Shown here: positions 1-11,589 of the stretch, one piece after another | Numbering within the stretch: position 1 is the stretch's first letter | Layout: each line of letters opens with the position of its first letter | From: Rhizophagus irregularis | Taxonomy: Eukaryota; Glomeromycota; Glomeromycetes; Glomerales; Glomeraceae | Assembly: GCF_026210795.1 (NCBI RefSeq) | Contig: NC_089435.1 | Span: 4,712,001-4,776,000, forward strand | Reading direction: 5' to 3' | Length of the DNA stretch: 64,000 nt | Notes under the pieces: model-generated | Database searches by the model: none | Told to the model about the DNA's origin: nothing | Seen by the model: only the letters and a program-made list of their open reading frames with translations | Made by a program: the position numbers and the translations under genes

Positions 1-707
1 TATGAAGGTTATTACGTAAACCATTTTTTATACGGAGTAATTTTTATTTAAGATTCCGTAAAATTGATTTATGGTGAAGATTTACTACAATACTGCGGTA
101 ATATTAATTAATGATGTGTAACAAATTTTGAGAAAAAAAATTTTTAATTAAATAATTCGTCAAACTTTAACCAAATTGAGATAAATGTAATACTATTATA
201 CTATTCCCGATTAAGGGATAACTCCATTACATATACCAAATAAGAGAAAAAAAAGCACAATTACAATAACCATTTTTTTACATTACAAAAAAAGTTATAA
301 ATTTGACGTTCGATCAAATATTTGTCAAGTTAAAAATAATTTCCGCAGTACGGAAATTTTTTATTCCCAGCTTACCGTATGAGCCATTCTTTCCATTCTT
401 TGCAATAAATAAAATAATAAAAAGGCGCAGTCGTACAACAATAGTAAGAAAAAAAAATAAAAATTTTTTTTTTTCGTATATTTTCGGTTCTATCCGTTAT
501 ATATTATTTTAATACAAAAAAAAATTTATTTTGAAGATCCCTTTTTTTATGAAACACACAAGATTTGTATCACCTGACAAATACTTAATTGTGTATTATA
601 TATATAAATTACCCAACTTGAGTTAAATAATCAACTCTCCCTTTTTTTTTCCTTTCCGTCGAAATTTTTTTTTTTTTTTCGTTAACAGAAACACGGTATT
701 AAAAAAA
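1..707. other. Intergenic, no gene seen
   Basis: A/T-rich sequence with poly-A and poly-T tracts and no convincing coding stretch. The last 100 bases are T-rich and form the probable promoter and 5' UTR of the RRM gene that follows. Confidence 0.5.
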
Positions 708-1350
708 ATGAACGTGAACGAAAAATCTTGTCGAAATTGTGTTGTTCTTAAAGCACAACTTGAACAACAAGAAGCTATCGTGGCCAAATATCTAAAGATA
801 GTACAATCTCAATCGGAACTAATACAAGATTTACAGAACAAATCATCAACGGTTGGAACATCCCCAAAACCTTCACCTCGTAGGCAATATTCAACAAACT
901 ATACGAACTATAACGGATGGGATACGACTTCCAATGATCCAAATAATAAAAAAACTCGTGGAGGTAATTTTTTTTTTTTTTACTTTACTGCGGTTATATT
1001 TAATTTTCTGATTTTACTTAATAAAGCATTTTAACAAAAAGGTTACCGCGCTTTTATCGGCTCTATTACAAGTGAAATCGACAAAGATTCATTAAAGAGA
1101 TGTCTTGAAGATTCATTTGGCAAAGTAGATAGTATTGATATTATAACTTCAAAGGTAATGTTATATTTCAATAATATTTATGTCTAATTTATTTATTATT
1201 AAACTAATTAAATATATATAATAGGCCTGTGCGTTTGCGGATTTTGCTTCACCAACCGCATATCATAATGCTGTTAGCGAAGGTGCCGTGTTAGTTAATG
1301 GAATAGCATTAAGCGTCGAAAGAGTGAGAAGACCTAAACCACGAAAATGA
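708..1350 (+). CDS. Small RRM-domain RNA-binding protein, 3 exons
   Basis: Exons 708-963, 1042-1154 and 1225-1350 join in frame to 164 residues; both introns are short GT-AG introns of about 70-80 bases. The N-terminal third (about residues 7-45) has two cysteines (CRNC) followed by a Glu/Gln-rich stretch likely to form a coiled coil. A Ser/Pro-rich linker follows. From residue 87 the sequence YRAFIGSI looks like the first beta strand (RNP2) of an RNA recognition motif, and ACAFADFA at 124-131 looks like RNP1. The protein ends in a basic tail (RPKPRK). The RRM resembles those at the C-terminus of G3BP-type proteins, but there is no NTF2 domain here. RNA binding is inferred from the fold; the specific role is unknown. 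Confidence 0.8.
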
Positions 1351-2145
1351 ATTTACGCAAACGAAAAACACACACAACATTATCTATCATTCTTTATTTA
1401 AACGCGGGCGATTAAAAAAAAAAAAGAAATGGTTCGAGTTTTATCATTTAAATCATTTATTTTTTTTTTTTGCGATTTTGAATTTGCGACGGAAATATAT
1501 ATTATATCCTTTCCTTTAATCTATTATTTTGAATTATTATCTTACTCATTGAATGTCTATACTTTTTTTTTCATATGAAAAAAATTTCCCCCGTAGACAT
1601 TTATCTTTTTTTTTCTTTTCTTGCGATTAAAAATTAGCGTTAAAAAAATGATAATCGAAATTTTATTATTCTGTTACATCGGTTTTTGCGTTGTTTTTAT
1701 TTGCGTTGAATTCTATCATTTACTGTATGTATTACATATTTTTTTCTTTATTGCGTATATTTTTTAGTTTATTATCATTTTTTTTAAGCTAGTTTTTCTC
1801 TAAATCATTTTATTAACGAAAAAATACCCTGTAAAAAATTCCAACAAAAAAAATTGAAAAAATTTAAAAAATAACAAAATTTAAATATTATTCATAGTTT
1901 TAAAAGAAGAAAAACTATTAATAATAAAGATCTTATTCTTATCTTTTTACTTGTATCAAAAAGTAAAATAAAGATAAATTAATTATTTATTATTCGAACA
2001 ATTTGATTAGGAAAATAAAATGAGTATTTTAAAATAAGTAAATAAAACAATCACAATCAACTTTAAATATGTATATATTATATATAAAAAGGAGTTGATT
2101 GTCTGGTGACATAAAATAATTAGGTCTAGACCTAAAGGCTTTTCA
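1351..2145. other. Intergenic between convergent genes
   Basis: Holds the 3' ends of the RRM gene (+) and the F-box gene (-). Homopolymer-rich; no ORF, RNA gene or clear repeat was seen. Confidence 0.5.
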
Positions 2146-3061
2146 TTAAACCTTTGTATGTTTGATAAATTTGGAAGGGGTTGCCAATTGAGTACAGTAA
2201 AAATTTTTGAATTCTTTTAAACCCATGATTTTATCCTCATAATCCTCTGCTTCTATTTCTAGTGCCATTTTTCGAGCCACTTCACGAAAATTGTATTTAA
2301 ATTCCGAATGAAATTCTCTATAAATTTTAATTTCTTTTTTTGTTTCTTTGGTTATAGATTCTTTCCTTTCAATCCATGCATCTCTTTCATATTCCCTCAC
2401 TTGATTATATTCTTCTAATAACCTTTTTGCTTCAGACTCAAAATACAATTGTGGTTCCCAATTAGCCACACCGGGCATTTTTGGCAATTCATTTAAGAAT
2501 TTTATTAAAACTTTTGGAAATCCTTGTATTAATTTATAACCACTATAAGAATATAAGAAAATAAATAAAATTAATATACATATATGGTATATATTATACG
2601 GACAATATATATATACATTTTAGTACATATGGGTTGGTATATATATATATATTTATTTATTTATTTACACATATTAAAATTTTTTTTTTTTACCTAATAG
2701 TTCTTTTCTGTAAACAGGTTGAACAACAATAAAATTTGGCTTCCCAATAAAGAGTTAATTTAATTTTGTCTTTTTGTTCACAGAATTGACATTTTTCACA
2801 TATAATCATCAACCAAAGATATTGTTGTTCACTCATCACTTCGGTACCTGACGTTGTAGTACATAACTTTGGTGGAGAACGATTTAAGAATGGTATATGA
2901 TGTAATCTTGATTTACGCCAAATATGTTGAGATATTTCAGTTTTTGGCCATAATATGGATCTAAATTTTTTACATACTGAAGAAATTGTATAAAGATCAG
3001 AAGGAGTTAAATAAATAAAAATTATCATTAAAATTTCTGGAGGAAGTTCTATTGCCATCAT
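2146..3061 (-). CDS. F-box protein with cysteine cluster, 2 exons
   Basis: Exon 1 (3061-2694) and exon 2 (2542-2146) join through a GT-AG intron (AG|GTAAAA ... TTATAG|T) to give 254 residues. Residues 3-50 (IELPPEILMIIFIYLTPSDL...) are a typical F-box, the segment that binds Skp1 in SCF ubiquitin ligases. Cysteines at 88, 91, 94, 112, 113 and 116 (C-x2-C-x2-C ... CC-x2-C) suggest a zinc-binding knot just after the F-box. The rest is charged and helical with no recognised substrate-binding repeat. A role as a substrate adaptor is inferred from the F-box alone; the target is unknown. Unlike the two long F-box genes in this window it has an intron and lacks the LPY...LW..PFE signature. Confidence 0.75.
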
Positions 3062-5005
3062 TTTTTTTTTGATTTTAACGGGGGGAGAGAATTTTTTTTT
3101 TTTTAAAAAAAATTATTATTAAGTATAATAATAATCAATTTACTTATATAATAATAAGTTTTGTTTATCTGATATATCATCAAAAAAATAAAAAAAAAGT
3201 GATTTTTTGAATGAATTCTTATTCTTATGACCTTATTGTTTATTTGTTTTTTTTTTTTACAAAGTAAAATAAATAAAGAAAGCTTACGGTAATTCTTGAT
3301 CTGGAGAAATGAATAATATTTTTTCTGGTTGAACCATTGAATATGAAAAAATAAGTTAGGAAATGTGGCTTCTAAAAATATGATTTCCGTGCATAAACTT
3401 TAAAACACGATGATATTGTAAATAGTATGTGAAAAATTCGGATCGTGATCTTTTGTAAATCTAAGCCTAATTGTCTTATATGGACTTGATTTTAAATTAC
3501 GAGTCAAATTATTGATAATGATTTAATAGTTACGTAGGACAATGGTGCTCAAAATTAAGCCAATACATTCAATGAGCATGTTAAATAGATGCATCCCGTG
3601 ATCAACAATTCAAGGAGACAAACTTTTATTCACGTGATGTTGAAATAAACATGTACTACATCGCTTCTCATCAAAAAGGGAATTCATTGTTTTCTCCAAG
3701 ATGAAAATAGTAAAATAAAAGAAAAAAATATTGATATAGTATTAATATAGTATTGATCGGCTTAAAGCAATTTTCTCTTGTAAGGTACAAATTGCCGATA
3801 ATCCGAGAATATTTAAATAACAAATAGAAGATCAAGAAAATAAATCGTATGATATTTGAAATCAAGAAAAATTGATCGTATGATAAAATAATAATAATAT
3901 CTGGTTGGCGTAAAAGACACTATAAATACTATAATGTTTTACAAATATAGGAATTCGTATGATTATTATAACTATTGTAATTATTGTCGGATTATATTCA
4001 ATGAAAATATCCATTTTTAAATGTGTTATAGATATCTCGTAAAAAAAAATAGGAGAAATTCGTGATAAAGAATAGCCATGGCTTTATATTTTTGACGGAT
4101 CTTTTAAGGTTAAGATAAGAAAGATAAGAACATTACGTTAAACTGAATTCAGATTATAGGGTTTTCAATGTACAGTGTAATGTTTCTCTCCCGCGTGTAT
4201 ATCTCTGTTGTATCTACCTATTTTTAAAAATTAAAATGACTTTATATATATCTATTATACTAATATAATACTGAGTTGATTTGGTAACCAAGTTATAATT
4301 GGTGAATCACTATGAATATATATGAAAAAGTTGATGAAAAAACAATTATTTCTTTAAAAATTTAAAAAAAATCAAACAAAATAAAAAAAAAAACAAAAAT
4401 AATTAAGAAATCAAACCAATTTTATGGACTAAAAATTTGCATTCCCATTATATTTGCAATGGAATAGAACTGCGGGCGTACTTTGTAATATTGTAATATG
4501 TATTATACGGGAGAATCGACAAGGGAGAATACGTATCGTCTCAAGCAATGTTAAGCCTTTAATTGCAAAAGTTATAAAAACAGGACCCTAAAGCAAAGGA
4601 AAGAAATCTTTTTTAATATATTTGAAAATTGTTTAAGCGAAAGTTATCTAAATAATGAGTATAACTAAAACTATTTCCGTAAAAACAATTAGAATCAACT
4701 TCCGCAAAAACAATTAGAGATTAGTAAAGAAAAAAATCACGAATCAAATTTAAAGTTACTACCACTTACATCCTTCATTATTGGAAAACTGATTAAACGC
4801 AGGCCTTGCACAAAAAACATGTCCGAACAGATTATAATATCTTTATTTAAGGTACATTTTTCAAACTGACTGTGAACCCTAGTTGTAGTGATTTTCTCTT
4901 GACAAAGTAGACAGTATATCTCTGGTTTTTATATTGTGGCGTTTCACGTGGTATTGTACGTAATGCTATAATAATACGTAAGTGCAATATGATTCAAACG
5001 AAAAA
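3062..5005. other. Intergenic, no firm gene
   Basis: About 1.9 kb of A/T-rich sequence. One short minus-strand stretch (3339-3291) has an ATG, 16 codons and a good GTAAGC donor, but no acceptor could be matched. A 15-base near-repeat (TTCCG[T/C]AAAAACAATTAGA) occurs around 4675-4715. Confidence 0.4.
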
Positions 5006-5765
5006 ATGTTTCTCTTAAATTTGATCAAGATGAAATATTTAATATATCTTTTCATTGTTATCGTTTCTATTATAATTTTATACAAATTTTTTACTTTATG
5101 CGATATTCTAAATATTCCAATCTTCTTTTATGTTGTACCATTTATTCTTATTTTTATATATGGCGTCTATCGCTTTATTAAAAGAATTGTAATTCTAACA
5201 AATCATAAATGGAAGGATCCCATCTGTGGTACGAAAAGAAGATTTTATTATTAATTATTATTACTAATATTATCAATTTTAATTAATTATTTGATTTAAA
5301 TCAAGTTAAAAAAAGAAATTATGTAAAGGCAATAAAACCCACAATGAAAAAACGGTCATGCAAACTAAAAGAAGGTACCATATAAATAATAAAATTAAAA
5401 GAATATTTGATATTAATGTTATCTGAATTCTTATTATTAATTTAAGGAAAAAATAAGCAAACTCTTAAACTCGTACGAACTAAAGCTGTAGATGATGGTC
5501 CATTTCTAACTAAAGAAGAATTCCATAAACAATTGAATTTGCTTGAGAGTAATTTATTTCTTTTAAATCAGTTTTCTGCTATATCTATTTTTTTTTTTCC
5601 ATCAAAATTAAATTATACTTTACAGTTAACAGGTTGAAAGCTCTTGAGAAAATTGAAGTTAACCAAAGTGATGTAGATCCTGAAAGCATTAACGTTCGTT
5701 ACAGGAAAGAGAAGATCAAATTGTTAAAAAGATTTCGTCTTTCCTATAGAACATCTAAAATATAA
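5006..5765 (+). CDS. Putative two-pass membrane protein, 3 exons
   Basis: Tentative model: exons 5006-5228, 5447-5548 and 5626-5765, giving 154 residues. The start is the first in-frame ATG; the frame is open a little further upstream. There are two strongly hydrophobic segments, about residues 10-30 and 38-60, followed by a lysine-rich, probably coiled-coil C-terminal half ending in RTSKI. Exons 2 and 3 join convincingly (A|TT, GAGA|GTAATT ... TACAG). The exon 1/2 junction (TGTG|GTACGA ... TTTAAG) keeps frame but has a weaker donor. No family recognised. The topology suggests an endomembrane protein with a cytosolic or lumenal basic tail. Confidence 0.45.
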
Positions 5766-8337
5766 TGAATGAATTCAACTACCTCGTAGATTTCACTTAG
5801 CTTTTTAGCTTTTAAGATTTTAAGAACTCTCAACAACTATACCAGAATGTAATTTGAGCAAGCAATAATTAGAATTCAGTACAAATTGTAAAATTTACTA
5901 CGTTATTGCTATTGATTTTGTGAAGATCCTCCTTGATGAGAAGGACGAGAAGGAAGAATAATGTCAGAACAATTTAAATTTTAGAAAATTAACGCGTATT
6001 GACTTGTTTAATTTTTGCTTAGATAAGACAAGGATACTTACTATCTCAATCTAAGAAAGTAATTGAAGAATTGAAAAAAAACACACACAATAACGAATCA
6101 TCAAACTAACGTTCGGTAAGAGATTCTGTAGTTAATAATTTATACGATGTTAATTTTTATATTTACTAACTTCATTCGTACAATATTCAAGTTATCGTTC
6201 ATCTACATTAGATCATATTTTACACATATTACAAAAAATTTGTTTTACAAAACTCTCTTGGAATAAAAATAATCCTCAAAAGAAACTCAAAAAGGTTAAT
6301 CAATCTAGTCACAATTGATACGAAAGGAAATTTTATCAACCCATTTTTTCCCTCAACGTTAATTTCCCACGCCTATTTTTAATATACTCAATCCCTTTAC
6401 CGTGAGAATAATATTTTAATAATGTGGCCTGATGATGTTGCGACCATTTAACAACCTATGTCGTAATATTAAACTTCTGTATTTGTAAGCGGTTTCGTTA
6501 TAATTGAAGTTAGATTGCAACCTGTTGCAATCCGAAATGTCTTCCGACAATTTTTGTTACAAAGTTAGAAATATAATCTCACAATTTTTTCCCACAAATT
6601 GAAAATACTGAATATTTGAACTAACTCATTCAATAAGTGAAGTTTGACCAAACGGACCGAATATACATCGTATTTTTCGGACAGGTGAAAGTCAAAAAGT
6701 TTAATCAATCGAACCAAGCTGAAAATGTCTTAATTTAACGATATTCTGAGCAGGTTTGTTTATCCAGATTTGGGGAAAAAAAAATTGTATATTGTAATAT
6801 TAGCTATTGTATTTATAACAGTCAAATTATTTATTTATTAACATTCTTTATTAATTGTCTATAAAATTTTTTTTGTGCCCAATAATTAAATAATATGCAT
6901 GTTTCGGGAACTTCTAAAGATTGATTAGGGGACTTCTTTCAAAAAGCCCTCTCCTAAACCTAATTATGATCTTCGGCTATAATATTATTGTCTCACGAAT
7001 CAAAACTTTAAATATAAACTTTACTTATTTCGGTTTCGGCTACGCCTAAACATTTAGTTTCGGCAGTACTTTTAATTAAAGGAAATTAGGTGTACAACAT
7101 TTACACAAGATTCAAAGAAAATATTTTATTATTAGAAAAAGCGTGTAAAAATTGGAATGATATATAATGAATGATATGTATAATGATAAATGTACTATAA
7201 TAAATAAAGGTTCAGAAAATACAAAATATAAATTATTGTATTCAAAATATTTAATCTATATTATCAATATTGCAAGTTTGCAACATATTAAGGTGAATAC
7301 TACTTTGGTTATCGGTTATTATTTGAATCAAATCGGATCGAAAATTATCCCTAAATGCGATCTAGATTATATCTCCGTTGGTTATACACTTATACAGTAT
7401 TTATGACTTCATAAAACGAGCAATCATTTTTAAATTACGGGAATGTTGTCCTACAACTATGGATAAAAAAACGGAAAAATTATTTTACAAGGATACATAC
7501 AAAAGATAAACTCAAAATATATATGCTACTACTATTGGTAATACGTAGTACGGTAGCAGCCACTTTATTGTTATATATTCCCTCTAGGACAAATCTATAA
7601 GAGAACATCATTAAGAAACCTGAAGGAATTCTAGTCAAAAATAGGTAGAAATAAATAAATATTTCGATATAAAAATGATAATAAATTACATGGTGTGGTG
7701 TGGCAAATTCTGTGGCAATTCTTTAATATTTGTATAGTTATGATGGAATGACATCACATGTACAGATGTACTTTTCTTTGCCTGGCCCATTCATGTGTAA
7801 ATGAATAATTTTAACAACTAAATTGAAATTTCATTTATGTCCCAGAAAAGTATCAATCGGACAAGAGGAAAAGAACTTCCATATAAAAATGAAGTTGATC
7901 AATAGACTAAACCTAAAATGTATTGATCTTCGAAGGATAGATTAATTAATAAATTTTCCTTTTTTAAAACAGATTATAAATGAAATTAAATGAAAATGAA
8001 TAATAAATACGTTTATCTTAATTGTTCACTGCGGCTTCAAAAAGAAAGAACTGCGTTTAAGTGGCTTACTTGTTCAAGTTAAATGAAAATCATGGCGTCG
8101 TGAGGTAATTTTGATTTCCGTGACTCAAATTTCTTAATGAGGAATAATGTGGCACCAGTCTTATAAACAAATTAAAAATTTGTTATATTTTTTTTTATGT
8201 TCTTTTTCCTCCTTCCCTTTTTAATTAAAAAAAAAAAAAAAGAAAGCGAAAAAAAAAAAATAAAAATAAAAACTTTAAAATAATAAATATTTCAAGACAA
8301 AAAAAAAAATATATATATATATATATTTTAAAATAAT
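5766..8337. other. Intergenic, about 2.6 kb
   Basis: No firm gene. After a TGCTTAG acceptor-like site, 6023-6109 (+) is open for 28 codons (IRQGYLLSQSKK...) and ends in TAA; it could be a terminal exon, but no upstream partner was found. A 79-codon frame at 7167-7406 has no recognisable features. Confidence 0.35.
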
Positions 8338-9960
8338 ATGCAATCAATACTTCCTTATGATTGTATAGCGGATATATTAAAATTTCTTCGTGATGATAAG
8401 AAAACACTTTACGAATGTTTATTTGTTGACCGAAATTTTTGTCAACTTACAATTCCTTTACTTTGGAGTCGACCTTTTGAAAAAGAGAACATGAAGAAAT
8501 CATATATAATTATAAATACATTGGTATCATGTTTAAAAGAAAAAGAAAAACAACAATTAATGAAAGAATTTAACGATTCAATTGAAATAAAAATAGCATT
8601 ATTTGATTATGCTAGTTATATTAAAGGATTTGATTATCAAAATTTTGAGTATGCAATAAAAAAATGGACCGAATCATATTTTAATTATTTTGTACAACCT
8701 TTTAATATACATATTTTTATATTTCAATTAATGGGAGATTTAATTTTTACTCGTACAAAAAATTTCAAAATGTTAAATTTAAGTCATGATAAATATCATG
8801 ATGAAGAAGAAAAATCTTTTGAATATAATATATTTCAAAAAATTTTAACATTTAATAATATTAAAAAAGTTTTAATTAATTTAGAAAAATTAGAATTAAA
8901 ATATTTTAGTTGGGGACATGATATTGATGGATCACTTGGTGATAAAATTTCAAATTTTTTTATTGAATTATCAAAATATTCTAATAATATTCAAGATTTA
9001 ATTATTGATATCTTTTTTGATTCAACTAATACATCAAAAGTTAGTAAATCTTTGGCAAAATTAATTGAATCACAAAAAAATCTTTATTCCCTTCAAGTAA
9101 CAGAATATATTGATTATTCTTTTATTAATTCAATTCAAAGTCAAGCAAATTCTTTAAAATTTCTTAGAATTATAGAATTAAGTAATTTTCATTCTTTATT
9201 ACCAATATTATATCATTGTGTTAAATTAAAAACTCTTGAATTAACGGAATATTTTGAAGTTGAAGATTTATGTGAACTTTATAATTCTCATATTTCTTTA
9301 CCTCCAATACATATTGAAAATTTATTAGCTTATCAAATTGAGATGGAAAGGAATATACAAAATTTTGAAGATGCGATGGCAATACTTATTAATTTATCAA
9401 AACATAAATTAGAATCTCTTACAATGGAATTTGTTACTTGTAGAACTATTTCTTTTTTAAAATTAAGTTGTCCAATTAATTTAACTTATTTATCTTTAAA
9501 AATTTCAACTTTTGGTTTAATTAAATTATATGAAATAATTTCTTTATTAAAATTACTTAAAACTTTAATTATTATTGAATCTGGAAGATATGAGGATCCT
9601 TTATCACCTGAATCTTCAAATAAGATAAATCAATTAATTAAATTAGCGATTTCGATTCCAATTTCTTTAACCCGTCTTGGAATATCATTTTTAGTTGATC
9701 TTACCGGTTATGAAATGTTTTACAAAGAATTTTCTGTACCTATTCAAGAATTAGATATTTATATTTCATTGGATGATGATCATTTGAAAGGAATTATTTC
9801 TTATGCTGAAAAAAACAGGAATTTAAAAAGGGTTGGAATTATGAGATTTAATCATTCTTGTTTAGATGGTCATATTTCTAATGATCTTTATTTAAAAGCA
9901 AAATCCTTAATACCTATTATAGGTGAAACGAAAAAAATCAAGCATTTTGTTAATAGATAA
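8338..9960 (+). CDS. F-box protein, long single-exon type
   Basis: An uninterrupted 540-residue frame. The N-terminus (LPYDCIADILKF ... LYECLFVDRNFCQLTIPLLW) is the F-box of a family greatly expanded in Rhizophagus. It would dock to Skp1 in an SCF-type E3 ubiquitin ligase. The rest is leucine/isoleucine-rich with irregular LRR-like repeats (for example NLEKLELKYF, KLKTLELTEYF, NLTYLSLKIS), the probable substrate-binding part. Its codon use is extremely A/T-rich. The start is the first ATG after a TATA-like (AT)n tract. A paralog lies at 20475-21944. Substrate and regulation cannot be read from the sequence. Confidence 0.85.
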   Translation: MQSILPYDCIADILKFLRDDKKTLYECLFVDRNFCQLTIPLLWSRPFEKENMKKSYIIINTLVSCLKEKEKQQLMKEFNDSIEIKIALFDYASYIKGFDYQNFEYAIKKWTESYFNYFVQPFNIHIFIFQLMGDLIFTRTKNFKMLNLSHDKYHDEEEKSFEYNIFQKILTFNNIKKVLINLEKLELKYFSWGHDIDGSLGDKISNFFIELSKYSNNIQDLIIDIFFDSTNTSKVSKSLAKLIESQKNLYSLQVTEYIDYSFINSIQSQANSLKFLRIIELSNFHSLLPILYHCVKLKTLELTEYFEVEDLCELYNSHISLPPIHIENLLAYQIEMERNIQNFEDAMAILINLSKHKLESLTMEFVTCRTISFLKLSCPINLTYLSLKISTFGLIKLYEIISLLKLLKTLIIIESGRYEDPLSPESSNKINQLIKLAISIPISLTRLGISFLVDLTGYEMFYKEFSVPIQELDIYISLDDDHLKGIISYAEKNRNLKRVGIMRFNHSCLDGHISNDLYLKAKSLIPIIGETKKIKHFVNR

Positions 9961-11580
9961 AGATTAATTATTCATTGGGCAGGTTATTGGCAAAAGAAAT
10001 TTCATTGGCAAAGAAATTCATTGGCGAGATTGGTCCCAATCATTCCTAATATAAGTGTGATAAAATAAGGGAAAAAAAAGGTGTTTTAAAAAAAAAGGTG
10101 TTTTTAGGACATTATTATTTAGCCACCATTATCACCATTATTTCAAATGAACAATGATAATGATTAATTTATATGTATATATATATATATAAAAAAAAAA
10201 ACTTTTTTTTACTTACCATTTTTTTATAGTCCTTTCACTAAATCTAATTTATTTTAGTTTTTTTTTTCTTTTTAATTTCTTTCTTTCCTTCTTTTTGTTG
10301 TTATTTTTTTTTTCACTTTGTATATATTTATATATTTACTATTATTATTATTATTATAAAAAAAAAAATTTTTTTTTTTCTTTCATTTGTAAATTTTTTT
10401 TTTGCAAAAATGAGATTCCGTGAATCTTATTAAAAGAAACGAATTTAGGAATCGGTTAATTTCATCTTTTTGTAATACTAAAATTAAAAATTAAAAATTA
10501 AAAAATTAAAAAATTAAAAAAATTAAAAAAAAAATTAATTTTGAGTTAAAAAAAAAAAAATATCGTTTTTACGTGTTCATGTATGAAAAATGCAAATGAA
10601 AGTAGTACGAAAACCATTGTTTTCATTGTTATATCCTTTTTATTCAAATTTTCTAATATTTTTATATCTTTTTCAATCATTAATTAATCTAGGTTCCCCC
10701 ATAAAAATATTTAAAAAAGGTTGTATTAATATTATTGATATTAACGAAAAAGGAAAGCTTTAAATGAAAAAGGAAGAATTCTGTTACCTTAACAAATTAA
10801 AAATAGGTGAAATAATCAAAAGTAAATTTCCTCCTCTCTTTTTCTCTAAAAAAAAAATCATAAAATTTACTTCAGGAATGTCGTTATTACTTAAGCCCAT
10901 TTCTAAAGATAAATAATCTCTTTAATGAATAATAAAATCTTTTTTTTTATACACCGTTATCATACTCTTTTTATTAATCTAATATTCATAATATAACCAC
11001 GGACCATATACTGTATCTGCATTATTATGAAAAAAATATTCGTGTATTAATCTGATATCATTATAAATATCCCCTATTATAATTATTATTTGAGGAGAGA
11101 AAAAATAAATTAACAAATTTATAAAAGAAGCATAAACGGAGAAACTTTTGAAATTTTTACCCACGGAGGATAAAATGATTGGTCAAAAAAATGCCACGTA
11201 ATGACCCATTTTTGACTTGCTGAATTATACTCCCGATCGCGTATAATTTTAACCGACATAATTATATTTTATCGTTATTAATTATTACAAGTTTTTATAA
11301 ATTAACAATTATAGTAATACCGCTCGTCATAGTGATATTTCCTCAGTTAATAAGCGATACACACCTCTCGTTAAAACCGAGATGACTGATGTAATTACTA
11401 TGATATTAAATTCTAATTAACGAAAACTTAACACATTGAATCGATTCCATATATATATATATATATATCAGGTAAAGGTAAATGCCACAATGAAGTGATT
11501 CTCAGTCTAAAAACCCGATAACATACATAATATATATATATAGTAAAAGGCAATTTCATTTTAGTTGAACAAAAATTTTA
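9961..11580. other. Intergenic, homopolymer-rich
   Basis: Poly-T/poly-A tracts and short AATTAAA repeats (about 10485-10540). No gene seen. Around 11309-11399 two partly complementary arms (TAGTAATACCGCTCGTCAT and TAGTAATTACATCAGTCAT, the second on the minus strand) form a weak inverted repeat. Confidence 0.4.
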
Positions 11581-11589
11581 AGAAAACAA

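Noticed and set aside
3291-3339. Minus-strand ATG exon (MVQPEKILFISPDQEL) with a strong GTAAGC donor, upstream of the F-box gene
   Set aside because: No acceptor downstream gives a frame that continues; joining to the F-box exon breaks the F-box frame. Possibly a relic or chance.
6023-6109. Exon-like + strand frame after a TGCTTAG acceptor
   Set aside because: No upstream exon or start could be matched; only about 28 codons.
7167-7406. 79-codon + strand frame
   Set aside because: No motif and no neighbouring exon; its composition is like that of the surrounding A/T-rich DNA.
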